64,000 nucleotides of DNA from Vibrio sp. SNU_ST1 (GCF_030563405.1 NZ_CP130748.1:1364001-1428000), one strand, 5' to 3'. Counted from the first letter of the stretch, positions 1 through 8,118 are shown. Notes: generated from the letters alone by a model not told the origin. Program-made: numbers and translations.

Positions 1-1631
1 ATTGAAACCGTCACGCTGGATGCAGAATCAACGGTGAACGTGTAGAAGCTCTCCGAAGATTGATTCCCGCTTAGGTTCGCAATCGGTGTGCCTTTCGTCA
101 GTATATTGCCAGTTGGAGGCGTGACACCACAACTCGCATTTACGCCGACGGTATTGAAAGCATCTTCAACATCGGCAACCATATAGCCCATGTCTGCTGC
201 GGCTTTCGCTACGCCACAAGCTCCGGCATCAAAGGTACTGTTTGCCGTCCAATACAGTTGGTTTGCGACCGTGAATATTTCAAAGCCCTTACGTACATTC
301 CACCCCGATTTGTTTGCTAAAAGGTAAAAGGCGCGGTTATAAACACCGCTAGACAAGTGAACATTCAAACCGTCGTAGTATTGAGAGGCATGATCAATCG
401 AGCGGCCATCTTTTGAAGGTTGATCAAAGTAGCGCAAACCACCTTCCGATTTAAATATATCGCTACCGACCACCCAATCCACACTGCCACGTAAGTAGTA
501 TTCAGCCGCTTCGCCCGCAATATCGGAGAAGGCTTCATTGATACCGCCCGACATGTTTTGGTACACAAGGCCGGAGTTCTGCTCTGTGAACCCGTGGCTA
601 ACCTCGTGAGCACTCACGTTGATATCGACCAATGGGTAAAAGGTGTTTTTGCCATCCCCAAATGTCATGGATGAGCCATTCCAAAAGGCGTTTTCATAAT
701 CGGTACCGTAATGAACGCGCATCGTCAGCTGGAAAGTTAAAGGCGACGTGTTCATCCACTCTTTGTACATATCGAATACGACATTACCAAAATAGTGCGC
801 ATCGTTAAGAGGCGAGTATGCCCCGTTGATGTATTTATGATCGGTGTAGTTGGTGCCGTCGGCACAGTTGTAACTGTAGGCTGTGCTGCCAGAGGTTCCG
901 TTCCTCAAATCGACTGTCTTAACTGATTCATTTTCTAACGTACAAGTCGTGCCTGTTTTGTCGATGGGAAAGCTAGGGAAGTCACTGCCATATTCATATC
1001 GAGTGGTTTTGAGGTTGCCTCCTGGGCCAGAACCTAATGCTTTAGCGTGGTTTAGCCCATTCCATTTTTGGAGCACATCGCCAGTCGTGGCATCAATAAA
1101 GTAGAAAGGGCGCTCTGGCATTGCGGACGCGATAAAGAAATCGACCAGATACACCACTTGGGCGACTTGGTTCTCATCCAATCTCACCATGAGTTTCGCG
1201 TTTTTATTTTCAATCGACTTTTTGCCGACAGTAAACGAACGGTGAGAGGAAATCGCGGCTTCAATCGCTTGTTCCTGATTCAGTTTTGGCGCGATGCTAG
1301 ATAGGTCACCACTGATCCCTTGTGCCATTGAGCCAAATACCTGAGTGGGTTGGTTCTTGGAAAGGGTGGCGACAACGGAGGTATTAAAGACGGGTAAACC
1401 TAGGTGAGTTTGTTGATAGCGGACTTTTGTTTTCCCATTGGGCAATACCACCCGTTTAACTTCAGAAAAACCTAATTCTAGTGGGGCAACACTCTTCGAC
1501 TGCGCGACGAGGCTTTGTTGTAGCAGTGTATCATTATCGATTCTGACCATTTCTGCAGCGTGTGCAGTAAAGCCGAAAGACGTACCTAGAATGGCTGCTA
1601 TTTTCCAGCTTAGTTGACGTTGTTGGTTCAT
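1..1631 (-). CDS. Secreted M4 (thermolysin/vibriolysin-type) zinc metalloprotease, 3' end beyond window
   Basis: A reading frame starts at ATG 1631 and is still open at base 1, giving about 543 residues. The N-terminus has a signal peptide ending near AHA (residues 23-25), followed by an FTP/PepSY-type propeptide. The catalytic domain carries the zinc motif HEVSH (about residues 342-346) and the third ligand in GGINEAF (Glu about 366). The C-terminal part present here looks like the start of a bacterial pre-peptidase C-terminal (PPC) domain after a PPTGN linker. The family includes HapA/vibriolysin, secreted by type II secretion and matured by removal of the propeptide. It is transcribed away from the cassette-like genes. 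Function as an extracellular protease is well supported by motifs; the exact ortholog is not assigned. Confidence 0.93.
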   Translation of the reverse strand, partial: MNQQRQLSWKIAAILGTSFGFTAHAAEMVRIDNDTLLQQSLVAQSKSVAPLELGFSEVKRVVLPNGKTKVRYQQTHLGLPVFNTSVVATLSKNQPTQVFGSMAQGISGDLSSIAPKLNQEQAIEAAISSHRSFTVGKKSIENKNAKLMVRLDENQVAQVVYLVDFFIASAMPERPFYFIDATTGDVLQKWNGLNHAKALGSGPGGNLKTTRYEYGSDFPSFPIDKTGTTCTLENESVKTVDLRNGTSGSTAYSYNCADGTNYTDHKYINGAYSPLNDAHYFGNVVFDMYKEWMNTSPLTFQLTMRVHYGTDYENAFWNGSSMTFGDGKNTFYPLVDINVSAHEVSHGFTEQNSGLVYQNMSGGINEAFSDIAGEAAEYYLRGSVDWVVGSDIFKSEGGLRYFDQPSKDGRSIDHASQYYDGLNVHLSSGVYNRAFYLLANKSGWNVRKGFEIFTVANQLYWTANSTFDAGACGVAKAAADMGYMVADVEDAFNTVGVNASCGVTPPTGNILTKGTPIANLSGNQSSESFYTFTVDSASSVTVS

Positions 1632-2248
1632 TTGTCGTTCCTGATTTTAATATAAACTCCTTCTTCCCAACGGCTTTATAGGAAGCCTATATGCAACACA
1701 CTAATGCCATGTGTTGCGAATCAAGATTGGAAGAGCATTTCGGCTTATGGCAAGTTTTTATTAGAGATTAAATTTTAGAGTATGTAATTCAAAGTTTACA
1801 AAAGCGCTTATTGATCAAATTGTTTTTATAAAATCTAATTTTATTATTTATCGTAAACGTATGAAGCGACGGAAGTTATTAAAACCCGCTTTGTTTTAAT
1901 TTATATAATAAAAATATCTAAGTTAAATTCGATATTTTTTGCTTTTTATCTTAACTACAAATTAGTAAATAACCGGGTTTTTTGAAGTGAAATATTGTCT
2001 TTATTATCAATAGTAAACTTGTTTTAACAATACCACTAAGCACAGATCTCATCTTTTCTACATTTGAGCTTGTTAGACAGAAAAAGATCTACATTTTCTT
2101 GCTCAATCACAAACTAAGAACGATAAGTCATTGTTATGGATGGAGTAAGTCGCTTAAAATAGGCAGTATAAGAAACTAGATAGAAAAATTCTGCATTTAA
2201 GTACAGAATTTCTCTGTCTAATAGCTGTTATATTTTTATGGAGATCTT
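1632..2248. promoter_or_regulatory. AT-rich divergent intergenic region
   Basis: These 617 bases separate the leftward protease from the rightward putAbiC-like gene. I see no coding frame. The stretch is rich in A/T runs and should hold the promoters of both genes. TTATTGAT at 1809-1816 resembles one half of a LuxR/HapR operator, but the second half is poor, so no operator is claimed. Confidence 0.5.
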
Positions 2249-3163
2249 ATGAAAGTTGTAAGGTTAATTTTGTTCATCGCAGCTCTTCTGGCTGCGGTTG
2301 TTTTATCCACTTTTGTACATAAATTTGGTATTGGATACTGGGAAACGGTAGAAGAATGGGCGCAAACAGGGGACTTTTTTGGCGGAATATTAAACCCAAT
2401 ATTCGCATTCTTCAGCTTGATACTAATTGCTTACACATTATTCCAAAATAAGACAGCTATTGAGCAAAATAAAGACGCATTACATGCAAGTAATGAAGAA
2501 CTCAAACTTAGCCGTATTGAGCACTCAAAATCAGTTGAGGCTTTAAAGGGGCAAGTCGAGCAGTTTAATTTTCAGCGGTTTGAGAACACATTCTTCAATA
2601 TGCTCTCACTGCAGAATGACATTCTGAATGAGTTAGAGTTTAAGACTGAAAACTTAAGCTCATCTAAAAATCCTAATGAAGACTCTACACGTTCAAGGTA
2701 TGTGTTTGGATCTATACTTCGCTGGATCGATGGTAGTGTTGATGAAAGTAACCCATTTGATAATTACGATGACTTTCAGGTTAACGAAAATCAAGTTGTT
2801 GGACATTATTTCCGAAACCTATACCAAATCCTTAAGTTTGTTGATGAGGCAACTTTATCTGATGTTGATAAAGTAAAATATGCGCGAATACTTCGAGGGC
2901 AACTCTCATCTGACGAAATAGCGGTTTTATTTTTCAACTGCCTCTCCTCCAAAGTTGATAGTGGTCAGTTTAGAAAATATGTTATTAAGTACAAGATGTT
3001 AGAGCACATTACTGTTAGCATCTCTCCTTATTCTGACGATATGACAGTTTCGACACATCTAATCTTTGTTCCATTAACTGCATTGGATTCCTATATCAGC
3101 GAGAATGAAAGTGCATTTGGTGATAACTCAGTCATTAATGACTATCTGAAAACAAAAATATAA
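2249..3163 (+). CDS. Putative phage abortive-infection membrane protein (putAbiC family)
   Basis: 304 residues. Two N-terminal membrane segments (about residues 5-25 and 45-65) are followed by a coiled coil (70-110) and a cytosolic domain. FENTFFNMLSLQND, YFRNLYQILKFVD and ARILRGQLSSDEIAVLFFNC are the signatures I associate with the putative AbiC-like family (Pfam putAbiC). Members are scattered through mobile DNA and presumed to act in phage defence by abortive infection; the mechanism is not known. A GGAG site precedes the ATG. The gene is followed at once by an attC site, so it is a typical integron cassette. The family call comes from memory of motifs, not a search. Confidence 0.8.
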   Translation: MKVVRLILFIAALLAAVVLSTFVHKFGIGYWETVEEWAQTGDFFGGILNPIFAFFSLILIAYTLFQNKTAIEQNKDALHASNEELKLSRIEHSKSVEALKGQVEQFNFQRFENTFFNMLSLQNDILNELEFKTENLSSSKNPNEDSTRSRYVFGSILRWIDGSVDESNPFDNYDDFQVNENQVVGHYFRNLYQILKFVDEATLSDVDKVKYARILRGQLSSDEIAVLFFNCLSSKVDSGQFRKYVIKYKMLEHITVSISPYSDDMTVSTHLIFVPLTALDSYISENESAFGDNSVINDYLKTKI

Positions 3164-3278
3164 CAAAGCGTTTAAGACAGATTCCCAACGCTCGGCATTT
3201 TGAGTTTGGGTTAGCTTTGGTGTTTAAGGTGGCAAGGTTTTTGGTAGGGTGGCGGCGTTGCTCACTACTTAACGCGGC
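3161..3278 (+). repeat. VCR-like attC site, interrupted by an IS at its right end
   Basis: Directly after the upstream stop, TAACAAAGCGTTTAAG begins an attC. Its inner arms CCCAACG and TTTGGGTT can pair around GGCATTTT. The right arm CTTAACGCGGC ends at 3278, where the insertion sequence starts. GTTATAG follows the IS at 4639. Joined, CTTAACGCGGC+GTTATAG is nearly the reverse complement of the left arm. Total length would be about 123 nt, normal for Vibrio repeats (VCRs). Confidence 0.85.
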
Positions 3279-3281
3279 TAC

Positions 3282-3293
3282 ATGGATTCCCCC
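3282..3293. repeat. IS subterminal inverted repeat (transposase 3' side)
   Basis: ATGGATTCCCCC is perfectly inverted with 4620-4631, and the match extends to 14 bp if the two outer bases are counted. It lies 3 bp inside the element end. Confidence 0.88.
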
Positions 3294-3299
3294 GGTTGT

Positions 3300-3543
3300 C
3301 AAACATCCGCTAAACTTATTTTGATGGGTTTTGGACTGCCGCTCTACATTCGGCCTACTTATCGACGATTCGCATACGTCGTGGCCCTGATGACTTGCGC
3401 GACTGCGGTGCCTTATTCGTTAGATGACATCTAGTGTGTCCGCCGCATTAACAGGCTCTCCGCAAGTGGTCTTAACCTATCTCCATCATTAGCGTCTGCA
3501 ATGACCCGGTGGGTTTAACTCTTTATGCTGCTTAGTTTTTTAC
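3300..3543 (-). ncRNA. Candidate bridge/seek guide RNA of the IS1111-type element
   Basis: This non-coding part follows the transposase on the same strand. Read on the minus strand, ACTTGCG (3467-3461) pairs with CGCAAGT (3399-3393) and GCCT (3456-3453) with AGGC (3413-3410). They enclose an internal loop. Its 5' side reads GTTAATGCGGCG (3452-3441), matching the left target flank TTAACGCGGC(G) with one C/U wobble. Its 3' side reads CTAACGAAT (3423-3415), complementary to CGTTA of the right flank. GACA/TGTC closes an apical hairpin between them. A second stem-loop region (GGCC at 3385-3382 with GGCC at 3355-3352, CGACG/CGTCG inside) could be the donor loop. TCTACAT (3343-3349) matches the predicted circular IS junction ATTC|TACAT. 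Guide RNAs in this position are known for the family; the assignment here is inference. Confidence 0.65.
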
Positions 3544-3555
3544 TTAAGCAGCATA
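3524..3555. terminator. Strong hairpin overlapping the transposase stop
   Basis: TATGCTGCTTA (3524-3534) pairs perfectly with TAAGCAGCATA (3545-3555) around a 10-nt loop. It spans the transposase stop codon. It may end the transposase message or be the 5' stem-loop of the guide RNA. Confidence 0.5.
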
Positions 3556-4569
3556 GTTTTCGTATTCTGTTTGATTGTGTAAAAGCGACCATATAATTCG
3601 TGCGTTCTTCGCGGCAAGTGCCACTATTGCTCGGTTCATTCCTCTTCGTCCCAGAACGCCTCTGCACCACTGACTTAACTTATCTTGCTTGTCGCCAAGG
3701 TTGGCAATTACGGTCCTTGCGCCATGAACTAATAGTGTTCGTAAGTATTTATCGCCATGTTTGGTTATCCGACCTAAGCGTGGCTTTCCTCCCGTCGAAT
3801 ATTGTTTTGGTACGAGTCCTAGCCAAGCAGAGAAATCACGGCTTTTATCAAATTGAGAGCCGTTACCTATCGAAGCAAGTATCGCAGTAGCGGTTTGCGG
3901 TCCAATGCCCCGAACTTTCATCACTCGTTGAACATTAGTGCTGACCTTAGCAAAAGAGTCGAAGACTTGTTCAGTATCGGCGATACGTTGATTCAATTCT
4001 CCAAGGTGGTGATAAGCATCGGCTATCACCGTTCTTGCGAGGTGTGGCAGTTCATTTTCTACGTCTTCGAGCATTAAGGGAACCTGTTTCATCAATGAAG
4101 AGCGACCAACAGGAATGATTAATCCGAATTCAGAAAGCAGGGCACGCATGCGATTCATAAGCGCGGTGCGTTCACGAACCCAATGCTCTCTTATTCTATG
4201 TACCGATAGGATGGCTTGTTGCTCGGGGGATTTTATGGGCACAAAGCGAGTCGATGGACGCTGAACAGCTTCGCAGATAGCGACTGCATCATTAAGGTCG
4301 TTCTTCCCTTTAGTTCGATAAGGAACCACGTATTTAACAGCCATAATGCGGGTGTCGTGACCGAGTTTATTGAGTGTTCTTGCCCAATAATGTGCGCCAC
4401 CACACGCTTCAACGCCTATACGCATGAGTGGCATATTTGCTATTGTAGTCAGTAGTTTAGAGCGGGTTACTGACTTATGAAGTAAGACTTTACCATTTTG
4501 GTCTACGGCATGAAGGCTAAAGTGGTTTTTAGCTAGGTCGATACCGCAGAAATAAGAATAATCAGACAT
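3544..4569 (-). CDS. IS110-family (IS1111 group) DEDD transposase
   Basis: 341 residues from ATG 4569, which has a GGAGG site four bases upstream; a 9-residue longer frame upstream is less likely. The N-terminal RuvC-like DEDD domain starts with YFCGIDLAK (Asp11) and continues with RTKGKNDLNDA (about residues 88-98). The C-terminal Transposase_20 domain has VRGIGPQTATAILASIG and GLVPKQYSTGGK with RITKHGDKYLR, including the family's conserved serine region. It recombines the IS with its target under guidance of the RNA encoded in the element's non-coding end. The frame has no internal stop. Confidence 0.93.
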   Translation of the reverse strand: MSDYSYFCGIDLAKNHFSLHAVDQNGKVLLHKSVTRSKLLTTIANMPLMRIGVEACGGAHYWARTLNKLGHDTRIMAVKYVVPYRTKGKNDLNDAVAICEAVQRPSTRFVPIKSPEQQAILSVHRIREHWVRERTALMNRMRALLSEFGLIIPVGRSSLMKQVPLMLEDVENELPHLARTVIADAYHHLGELNQRIADTEQVFDSFAKVSTNVQRVMKVRGIGPQTATAILASIGNGSQFDKSRDFSAWLGLVPKQYSTGGKPRLGRITKHGDKYLRTLLVHGARTVIANLGDKQDKLSQWCRGVLGRRGMNRAIVALAAKNARIIWSLLHNQTEYENYAA

Positions 4570-4619
4570 GGTGCCTCCGGTGCAATTAAGTACCACATAA
4601 GTGTGGCAGACCCTCGGTA

Positions 4620-4631
4620 GGGGGAATCCAT
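4620..4631. repeat. IS subterminal inverted repeat (transposase 5' side)
   Basis: GGGGGAATCCAT, inverted copy of 3282-3293, with 7 bp (GTCATTC) between it and the attC remainder GTTATAG. Confidence 0.88.
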
Positions 4632-4669
4632 GTCATTCGTTATAGCTAAATATTAATTTCGGAGACAAT

Positions 4670-5314
4670 TTGAACGTTTCTAAACATTTAAACAAAACAA
4701 ACATCATGTGGTGTTGTTTGTTAGTACTAGTGTATTTTGTGACTCATGGCTTTGTTAAATATGGGCTAGAGCACTATACCGATAACCTATTACCAGAGTT
4801 TACAGGCGTGTTTTTTGAGCTTTTTGTCGTTTTACTGGTTTTCAATAAATGGCAAGAGCGGGAAGCATCAAAACAAAAAATAGCCAAAGAAAAGCGCCTT
4901 AGAGAGTTTTTAATCTTCATAATAAATGAATTCTCCAATTTTAAATCAATGCCAGAATCGTTTAGTTTTTATGGTCTTTCTCATACTGAAAATCAAACTG
5001 TTCTAAATCGATTAAAGTCAGAATTTACAAGTGAGAAAAGTACTCCAAGCTCATTTCGCCATAGTTTTATCTATCATTGCCAAGTTGATGTAGATGCTTT
5101 AACTGCGCTTTTGCCAGTGGCTGCTGATTTATCTGAAGAACACTTCAAGTCATGGGCGCGTATAGTTTACTACATCAAAAAATCAGCCATGCTTGATATT
5201 AGTGTTCGTGAAGACTTTGAGCAGTTTGATGAGTATATAATTAAATTAATTGATTACATTAGACGTTTTGATAAAGCTTCATTTGACAATAAAATTTATC
5301 ACGGTGCGATTTAG
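4670..5314 (+). CDS. Cassette-borne hypothetical membrane protein
   Basis: 214 residues from a TTG start with GGAG five bases upstream; the first ATG would cut into the first membrane segment. Two membrane segments (about residues 12-30 and 42-58) are followed by a basic coiled stretch (KWQEREASKQKIAKEKRLREF) and a cytosolic helical domain of about 140 residues. I do not recognise a family. The architecture, two N-terminal membrane helices plus a cytosolic helical domain, resembles the neighbouring putAbiC-like protein without visible sequence similarity. It begins about 30 bp after the attC end and is itself followed by an attC, the normal layout of a cassette. Confidence 0.8.
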   Translation: MNVSKHLNKTNIMWCCLLVLVYFVTHGFVKYGLEHYTDNLLPEFTGVFFELFVVLLVFNKWQEREASKQKIAKEKRLREFLIFIINEFSNFKSMPESFSFYGLSHTENQTVLNRLKSEFTSEKSTPSSFRHSFIYHCQVDVDALTALLPVAADLSEEHFKSWARIVYYIKKSAMLDISVREDFEQFDEYIIKLIDYIRRFDKASFDNKIYHGAI

Positions 5315-5430
5315 CTATAACAAAGCATTTAGGAATGATTCCCAACGCTTGGTATCTTAATATCATCGTTGGGTTTGTATATATGAGTAATGGTTTAGGT
5401 TCGTGGTAGTGCGTTAAGTAGCAGCTCGTA
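5315..5430 (+). repeat. VCR-like attC site, right end degenerate
   Basis: CTATAACAAAGCATTTAGG opens the site just after the stop codon. Inner arms CCCAACG (5343-5349) and CGTTGGG pair around GGTATCTTAATATCAT. The expected right arm complementary to the left end is missing: the sequence runs GGTAGTGCGTTAAGTAGC, which lacks the final ACTTAACGCGGCGTTA part. It is probably inactive. Confidence 0.7.
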
Positions 5431-5463
5431 AAGAGTACCTCGATACAAGCTGCACAGAAAGTG

Positions 5464-6333
5464 TTAAGCTACGTCGGCGTTACACCACTCCGAAATTTCA
5501 TCAGCTAACGAATCTATCTCCACATGCGAACCGACATGAAAATTATGTGGTTTCAGAAGCCAGATGAATTTGTCTAATTCGTTCTCAATTTCGATCTGTG
5601 TTTCTCTTTTTAGTGAGTCGTCAGGTAACATTAAAAACACAGCATTTGCATTGGTTTTTAGGTGGTTAGAGGCAATATCTATGTCTCTATAACCATCAAA
5701 CAAATTGCACTTCACTCGTTGAACGTCTGAATAGGCTGTAGATACAAGCGTTGCTGTACCGTTTGCTTTCTTATAAGGCAAAAACAGGTTATGTATTACG
5801 TTTCCTTCACTAACCGTTTGATATGGGTTTTCAGGTACATGCATTGAATATGTAACGTCCAAATTAGCTTTGAGCTTTTCCTTTAAGCTATTGTAAACAT
5901 TATCTCTTGAGGTTGACGAAAATCGATTGGTAGCGACTTTTCGCACTTTCTTACCCAATGGGATAGTGTTCTTGTATAAATTGCTCAGTACGTCAGCAAC
6001 GTCTTTTCCTTGGGCAAAACCAATCCGTTTTAATGTTATTTGTGGGGTTAGGTTTTGTGAGTCATTTAGTTCTTTTCTAAAAACCAGTTCTCGCGCAACG
6101 TTACATGCTAACTCAAGCTGAAATTGCATTTCTTTACCGTAAAAACAATTTATGCGCTCGTAATAGTCAAGCATTTGTACACTGAACTCACCAGATTGCT
6201 CTTTGAATCCTACACCTATGTTTAGTGTTTCACCCGTTGAAATATCTGGTGTCCACTGAAACTGGTACCAGTTACCAGAAACATTTGTAAAACGGGTGGT
6301 GGAATTTAAAATATCGTTTAAGGTATCCATCAT
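5464..6333 (-). CDS. DUF3037-like partner of a HipA-type kinase
   Basis: 289 residues. The start ATG overlaps the end of the upstream kinase gene (TAAATG), so the two are co-translated. The N-terminal part, with WTPDISTGETLNIGVGF, resembles the opening of DUF3037 proteins, which pair with HipA-like kinases (HipA_2). The protein is longer than the usual DUF3037 (about 120-250 residues), and the C-terminal half is unrecognised. There is no signal peptide or membrane segment. The likely role is as the partner in a two-gene toxin-antitoxin-like or defence unit, inferred from context only. Confidence 0.6.
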   Translation of the reverse strand: MMDTLNDILNSTTRFTNVSGNWYQFQWTPDISTGETLNIGVGFKEQSGEFSVQMLDYYERINCFYGKEMQFQLELACNVARELVFRKELNDSQNLTPQITLKRIGFAQGKDVADVLSNLYKNTIPLGKKVRKVATNRFSSTSRDNVYNSLKEKLKANLDVTYSMHVPENPYQTVSEGNVIHNLFLPYKKANGTATLVSTAYSDVQRVKCNLFDGYRDIDIASNHLKTNANAVFLMLPDDSLKRETQIEIENELDKFIWLLKPHNFHVGSHVEIDSLADEISEWCNADVA

Positions 6334-7140
6334 TTATGCCAACATTCTCAAGCTTTCGCAAACACGTTCATTACCTAAAGTTGCTCTTGTTTCAATAAAT
6401 GTTTCAAGGGCTTCACGTCTTTCAAGGTCTTTAGCAAGTAAAACATCCCACCAATAACATAGTTCTTGCCTAATGTTATTGTAGACCTCTTCATGAGCGT
6501 TCGTTGCATGAGCAACCATCGACTTTACTGGTAATGGTGTGCAGTTTAAAGCGAAGAGGTTGTTAGTTAAAACATTTTTTGCTACGTGGTTAGGAGCTAA
6601 TTGGCTAGCTTGCCAATTTAACGTAATAGGTAAATTACTATGGTCAAAAAGATAAATTCGGTTTTTCCCCGCAACCATAATATTGCCTAGGTGTCTGTCT
6701 TCATTGGCAACCCAGTCATCAAATGCAATTGCATCAGAAACTTTATCCCAGCCAGCAACCAAATTCATCAAGGTCGTACATTCTTTAATATCTTCAACTT
6801 CGTAGAAGCTACCTGGGGTTGTACCATCAAGGCTACTGACAACGAACGCCCAGTTTTCATACTGGTTTGTATCATCATCAAATTGTTGTGGAGTAGTATT
6901 AATTAATCCAGCATGTTGCGGGACAGGTAAACCACAGTGTTTGGCGATGATATAACCTGTTATTTCGTTTACTAAAGCTAATGTACGTGTTTTGCTAAAA
7001 CGTTTAACAAATGCTTTAGAGTTTTTTCCATCGTTCCAGTTGATGCCACAAGAATAAGTTTGAGCCATCAAACCAGAAGTTTGCTGTGCATAAATTGCCG
7101 ATAGTTGCTCGGAGGAGAGCACTTCAATGCATGTATTCAT
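6334..7140 (-). CDS. HipA-like Ser/Thr kinase (HipA_2 type)
   Basis: 268 residues from ATG 7140 (a TTG at 7158 would add six). Kinase features are visible: Lys in AFVKRF, the catalytic loop DWVANEDRHLGNIMV (Asp-Arg-His...Asn) and the metal-binding LFDHS in place of DFG. This matches stand-alone HipA-like kinases, shorter than E. coli HipA and without its N-terminal subdomain. Such kinases pair with DUF3037 proteins, as here. Substrate unknown. The gene runs opposite to the attC sites on either side, which is unusual for a cassette but occurs for units with their own promoter. Confidence 0.8.
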   Translation of the reverse strand: MNTCIEVLSSEQLSAIYAQQTSGLMAQTYSCGINWNDGKNSKAFVKRFSKTRTLALVNEITGYIIAKHCGLPVPQHAGLINTTPQQFDDDTNQYENWAFVVSSLDGTTPGSFYEVEDIKECTTLMNLVAGWDKVSDAIAFDDWVANEDRHLGNIMVAGKNRIYLFDHSNLPITLNWQASQLAPNHVAKNVLTNNLFALNCTPLPVKSMVAHATNAHEEVYNNIRQELCYWWDVLLAKDLERREALETFIETRATLGNERVCESLRMLA

Positions 7141-7249
7141 TATGTTATATAGAGCCAAGTTTCATATTGTGGGTAGTCTATGCTAATGGTGCCTATGGTC
7201 AACAAGATAATTTTGCTTACGTTAGTCAGTGCACGCAATTTGAATGTTA

Positions 7250-7375
7250 CTTAACAAACAACTTAAGAGTGATTCGGCACGCGTGGTATTTTTACTATGC
7301 GTTGATTTTAGTGATTAAGGTGATATGTGGAGGCATCGGTATTGCTTCCCTCATACCTTAATTGGGAATTAGCTA
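7250..7375 (+). repeat. VCR-like attC site
   Basis: TTACTTAACAAACAACTTAAG opens the site and GATTCGGCACGCGTGGTATTTT forms the inner arm. About 125 nt later CTTAATTG...ATTAGC pairs partly with the left arm. Its orientation is the same as the other sites although the cassette's genes run the other way. The right arm has diverged. Confidence 0.65.
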
Positions 7376-7396
7376 TGTTAACTAGGGATATAGATA

Positions 7397-8050
7397 ATGA
7401 TTGATGGTGTGCAGGAGACTCCTTTGTGGGTGGTTAGCATGTATACAATTCTGGCTTTCTTACCGCTTATAAAACTTTTTCACCACATACTGCATTCTAA
7501 TCGTTCTTACAAAGTCCAAAGTTTAGAAGCTCTTTCTAAAGTGTTAAGTGGAACTGAGAACATTAGTAACAGACTCATCGCTGAGCAGCTATTTATTAAT
7601 CAATTCAAGGTGCGTGTTGATTATGAAACCATAATAGCTTTACTTGCTTTTGAAGCACCGACAAAAGCTATAAACCTATACCGAAACTCAAACAAGTATT
7701 TGAAAACGGCTAAAGGTCGACTGGTTTACGAAGATAAATATCAATGCTTGAAGAAAAGGCGTTTGGAAAAGTACATAAGACCAATTCGAAATCTTATTTT
7801 ATATTGGTTCTTCGCAATGATTGCTGGTTTTATTGGGTTGTATGTATATCGTTCGTTTAACATAGATACAATTTTTCACACCAATTACGTACTTATCAAT
7901 GGGGTACTTTGGGCACTTTGTTCGTTAGCTAGCCTTATTTGCGTAATTTTAGCCGTAAAGTGTCTTACGGATACTACAAGTATCAAAGATGCAGAGGCTT
8001 TGATAAGTATAGGCAATCAGTATAAAAGCACACCAAAATGGTATTACTAA
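7397..8050 (+). CDS. Cassette-borne hypothetical membrane protein
   Basis: 217 residues from ATG, with AGGG about eight bases upstream. Three membrane segments are predicted: near residues 12-30 (MYTILAFLPLIKLFHHIL), 133-152 (LYWFFAMIAGFIGLYVY) and 165-190. A soluble stretch of about 100 residues with basic helices lies between the first and second. I recognise no family. It lies between two attC-like sites, so it is a likely cassette gene. Low-GC codon use matches the other cassette genes. Confidence 0.75.
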   Translation: MIDGVQETPLWVVSMYTILAFLPLIKLFHHILHSNRSYKVQSLEALSKVLSGTENISNRLIAEQLFINQFKVRVDYETIIALLAFEAPTKAINLYRNSNKYLKTAKGRLVYEDKYQCLKKRRLEKYIRPIRNLILYWFFAMIAGFIGLYVYRSFNIDTIFHTNYVLINGVLWALCSLASLICVILAVKCLTDTTSIKDAEALISIGNQYKSTPKWYY

Positions 8051-8055
8051 AATAC

Positions 8056-8118
8056 ACTAACAAGTAGTTTAGCTAGTTTAGCTTGATTCACAATGCTTGG
8101 CATTTTTTGCTTGCAGAG
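8056..8118 (+). repeat. attC-like left half site
   Basis: CACTAACAAGTAGTTTAG, then GATTCACAATGCTTGGCATTTTTT, matches the left half of the local attC sites (GATTCCCAACGCTCGGCATTTT). The right half is absent and the ribosome site of the NUDIX gene follows directly. Confidence 0.6.

Larger units (their letters stand above)
3279..4638 (-). mobile_element. IS110-family insertion sequence, IS1111 group, inserted in attC
   Basis: About 1360 bp. Inverted repeats ATGGATTCCCCC (3282-3293) and GGGGGAATCCAT (4620-4631) are subterminal: 3 bp (TAC) lie outside on the 3' side of the transposase and 7 bp (GTCATTC) on the 5' side. This 7/3 arrangement is the one known for IS1111-type elements. No target duplication is seen, as expected for IS110-family elements. 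Removing it restores a continuous attC, CTTAACGCGGC|GTTATAG. The long non-coding end lies downstream of the transposase, again as in the IS1111 group. The IS appears intact and may be active. Confidence 0.88.

Noticed and set aside
1809..1833. LuxR/HapR-like operator upstream of the protease
   Set aside because: Only one half-site is convincing; the second half does not match.
7086..7361. 91-residue plus-strand frame over the HipA-like gene start
   Set aside because: Antisense to a better gene and overlapping an attC-like site; no ribosome site and no protein-like pattern.
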